From the NCBI GenBank assembly GCA_964645785.1, contig CAZYAV010000069.1, positions 1 to 7,099 of the forward strand: DNA of 7,099 bases, given 5' to 3'. This DNA comes from CALWZE01 sp964645785. Lineage in GTDB: Bacteria; Bacillota; Clostridia; Oscillospirales; Ruminococcaceae. The position numbers were made by a program, and so were the translations under genes. The notes under the pieces were generated by a model. That model was not told the origin of the DNA. It searched no databases and worked only from the letters and a program-made list of their open reading frames with translations. Shown here one piece after another: positions 5,579 through 7,099 of this stretch; within the stretch, counting starts at the first letter, position 1, and the number at the start of each line of letters is the position of its first letter.

Positions 5579-6439
5579 ATGAAAAAGGTTCTTGCGGTTC
5601 TGCTTGCGCTCTGCCTGACGCTCGCCCTGGCGGCGTGCGGCGGCAGCCCCAGCAACGACGACCCTGCCGGCGCGGACGGCGCGGACGGCGCGGAAGAAAA
5701 GCCCGTTCTGCGCGTGGGCATGGAGTGCGCGTATGCGCCCTATAACTGGACGCAGTCGTCCGACGCGAACGGCGCCGTCCCCATCCAGAGCAGCAGCGAC
5801 TACGCCTACGGCTACGACGTCATGATGGCGAAATACCTCGCCGAGCAGATGGGGCGCGAGGTGGAGATTTACAAGATTGCGTGGGATTCGCTGCCGCTGG
5901 CGCTTCAATCGGGCACCATCGACTGCGTCATTGCGGGTCAGTCGATCACCTCCGAGCGGCTCGAGACGGTCGATTTCACCACCCCGTATTATTACGCGAC
6001 CATTTTCGCGCTTGTCCGCTCGGATTCCGAATACATGGACGCCAAGACGGTCGCCGACCTTGCGGGTGCGACCTGCACCTCCCAGATCAACACCATCTGG
6101 TACGACGGCTGCCTGCCCCAGATCCCGAACGCGAACATCCTGCCCCCGCACGAGGAGGTCGCCGCGATGCTTGTCGCGCTGGATTCCGGCACCTGCGACG
6201 TCGTCGTCTGCGACCGGCCGACCGCGCTCAACGCCTGCGCGGCCTATCCCGAGCTGCGGATGCTCGACCTGTCCGCCGGGGACTTTGAGGTTTCGGAGGA
6301 GGATGTCAACATCGGCATCTCGGTTCAGAAGGGCAACAGCGAGCTGCTGGACGCCCTCAACGCCGGTCTTGCAACCCTGAACGAGGACACCTTCAACGAG
6401 TGGATGGAGCAGGCCATCGCGCTTGCGGCCGAGCTCTGA
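5579..6439 (+). CDS. ABC transporter substrate-binding lipoprotein, probably for lysine/basic amino acids, 286 aa
   Basis: This is a family 3 (SBP_bac_3) extracytoplasmic binding protein that delivers a polar amino acid to its ABC permease. Residues 1-20 form a lipoprotein signal peptide with lipobox ALAAC; Cys20 would be lipidated and anchored to the outer face of the membrane. A linker with GADGADGA follows (31-38). The binding domain spans about 43-286. By memory alignment to the LAO protein, pocket residues are Glu49 (Asp11 in LAO, near the side-chain amine), Tyr52 and Trp102 (aromatic walls), Ser122, Arg127 in SITSER (carboxylate), the TSQ element 167-169 and Asp212 (amino group). GAGG (5567-5570) lies eight bases before ATG 5579. 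The gene follows a lysine riboswitch and precedes its permease, which supports lysine uptake. Seven cysteines in the mature domain are unusual. A longer upstream in-frame start lacks support. Confidence 0.92.
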   Translation: MKKVLAVLLALCLTLALAACGGSPSNDDPAGADGADGAEEKPVLRVGMECAYAPYNWTQSSDANGAVPIQSSSDYAYGYDVMMAKYLAEQMGREVEIYKIAWDSLPLALQSGTIDCVIAGQSITSERLETVDFTTPYYYATIFALVRSDSEYMDAKTVADLAGATCTSQINTIWYDGCLPQIPNANILPPHEEVAAMLVALDSGTCDVVVCDRPTALNACAAYPELRMLDLSAGDFEVSEEDVNIGISVQKGNSELLDALNAGLATLNEDTFNEWMEQAIALAAEL

Positions 6440-6441
6440 GG

Positions 6442-6472
6442 CTGCCCGGCGGCAATTTCCGCGGCGGCAGCG
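6442..6472 (+). other. First intercistronic hairpin after the binding-protein gene
   Basis: GCTGCC (6442-6447) can pair with GGCAGC, and GCGG with CCGC, around CAATTT, with a small internal loop. It is less regular than the following hairpin and has no T-tract. It may protect the 3' end of the binding-protein message. Confidence 0.3.
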
Positions 6473-6493
6473 GCGGAACAAAAAATAAGGCAG

Positions 6494-6527
6494 CGGCAAT
6501 TCCGGGGCGCGCGCCCCGGTTTTGCCG
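6494..6527 (+). terminator. Intercistronic hairpin between binding protein and permease, probable attenuator
   Basis: CCGGGGCGCGCGCCCCGG (6502-6519) is a perfect 18-base palindrome, flanked by CGGCAA (6494-6499) and TTGCCG (6522-6527), which extend the stem across a TT/TT internal loop. TTTT (6520-6523) follows the inner stem. The form suits partial termination or mRNA stabilisation, giving more binding protein than permease, as is common in binding-protein-dependent ABC operons. Confidence 0.55.
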
Positions 6528-6549
6528 TTCCGTTTGAAAGGAACCTGTC

Positions 6550-7099
6550 ATGACCAGACTTCCCGAGGGATTTTGGGCAAGAATCCTGTTCATTCTTCAA
6601 AACTACGGCACCTCCCTGCTGCGCGGCGCGGGCACGACCCTCGTCATCGCGATTATCGCAACCCTCGCCGGCTGCATCATCGGCCTGCTGTGCGGCATTT
6701 TGCAGACCATCCCGGTGGAGAAGGAGGATCCGCCGCTCAAAAAGGCGCTGCTCTGGGTCGTCAAGGCGCTCATCGGCATCTATGTGGAGGTGTTCCGCGG
6801 CACCCCGATGATGGTGCAGGCCATGTTTATCTTTTACGGCGTGGCGCGCATCTTCGGCTACACCATGAGCATGTGGTTTGCGGCGCTGTTTATCGTCTCC
6901 ATCAATACCGGCGCCTACATGGCCGAGACGGTGCGCGGCGGCATCCTCTCGATTGACCCGGGGCAGACCGAGGGCGCGATGGCAATCGGGATGACCCACT
7001 GGCAGACGATGACCAACGTGATCCTGCCCCAGGCGCTCCGCAACATCATGCCGCAGATCGGCAACAACCTGATTATCAACATCAAGGACACCTGCGTGC
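6550..7099 (+). CDS. Amino-acid ABC transporter permease, HisM/ArtQ type, N-terminal 183 residues (3' end outside window)
   Basis: The frame is open from ATG 6550 to the window edge. AAGGA (6538-6542) lies seven bases upstream. The protein is the membrane-spanning subunit of a polar amino-acid ABC importer. A first helix (about residues 25-52) is followed by a charged loop, then VEVFRGTPMMVQAMFIFYG (79-97), a hallmark of this permease group, and the EAA loop EGAMAIGMTHWQTMTNVILPQ (141-161), which contacts the ATPase. The family is normally about 220-260 residues, so perhaps 40-80 are missing. It lies 110 bases after the binding-protein gene and is under the same lysine riboswitch. An ATPase gene would be expected beyond the right edge. 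Confidence 0.93.
   Translation, partial: MTRLPEGFWARILFILQNYGTSLLRGAGTTLVIAIIATLAGCIIGLLCGILQTIPVEKEDPPLKKALLWVVKALIGIYVEVFRGTPMMVQAMFIFYGVARIFGYTMSMWFAALFIVSINTGAYMAETVRGGILSIDPGQTEGAMAIGMTHWQTMTNVILPQALRNIMPQIGNNLIINIKDTCV

Noticed and set aside
5692..5700. Tandem GCGGACGGC-type repeat near 5667-5692
   Set aside because: It encodes the GADGADGA linker after the lipobox cysteine, a normal flexible low-complexity spacer in lipoproteins, not a mobile or CRISPR repeat.
5519..6499. 326-residue - strand open frame opposite the binding protein
   Set aside because: It is a shadow of the SBP gene; the + strand has lipobox, domain motifs and operon context.
1..7099. CRISPR array, tRNA, rRNA, insertion sequence or phage genes
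   Set aside because: No regularly spaced repeats, cloverleaf, rRNA-like segments, transposase or integrase motifs were seen on reading both strands.

Overview
The window reads as chromosomal DNA of a GC-rich member of the Bacillota (Clostridia, plausibly an Oscillospiraceae/Ruminococcaceae-type gut anaerobe). This is inferred from strong AGGAGG-type ribosome binding sites, a lysine (L-box) riboswitch with an intrinsic-terminator platform, a YhfC-family membrane protease and a PepX-like peptidase. No taxonomic marker gene is present, so the placement is tentative. Most of the DNA is very GC-rich. One stretch (about 660-1180) is clearly AT-rich: for example, 20 G+C in the 60 bases at 841-900 against 43 in the 60 bases at 1561-1620.

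Left edge (1-1180, + strand). The C-terminal half of a YhfC-family intramembrane metalloprotease enters from the left and stops at 419. A 370-base gene-free stretch follows, holding several hairpins and, at 675-699, a perfect inverted repeat of two 12-base arms around one base. Next is an AT-rich orphan gene for a 94-residue, probably three-helix membrane protein (790-1074), closed by a strong terminator hairpin (1126-1167) that also faces the converging gene.

Middle (1266-4920, - strand). A cytoplasmic PepX-like (S15/CocE-NonD) serine peptidase with a complete Ser-Asp-His triad, but without the N-terminal domain of classical PepX, lies 517 bases downstream of a 12-helix MFS transporter of unknown substrate. 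The MFS gene has a near-ideal Shine-Dalgarno site and a plausible promoter. The long gap makes a simple two-gene operon uncertain.

Right part (5156-7099, + strand). Divergent from the MFS gene is a lysine-responsive transport operon. It has a promoter with a perfect TTGACA -35 box, a complete lysine riboswitch aptamer (about 5228-5394), a Rho-independent terminator (5434-5483), a lipoprotein substrate-binding protein (5579-6439), an intercistronic hairpin and the start of an amino-acid ABC permease that runs off the right edge. Three lines of evidence converge on lysine or a related basic amino acid as the substrate: the riboswitch, the family of the transporter, and the binding-pocket residues. 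High intracellular lysine should stabilise P1, allow the terminator to form and shut off uptake. I found no CRISPR, tRNA, rRNA, insertion sequence or phage gene. The least explained part is the AT-rich islet with its palindrome and orphan membrane protein.
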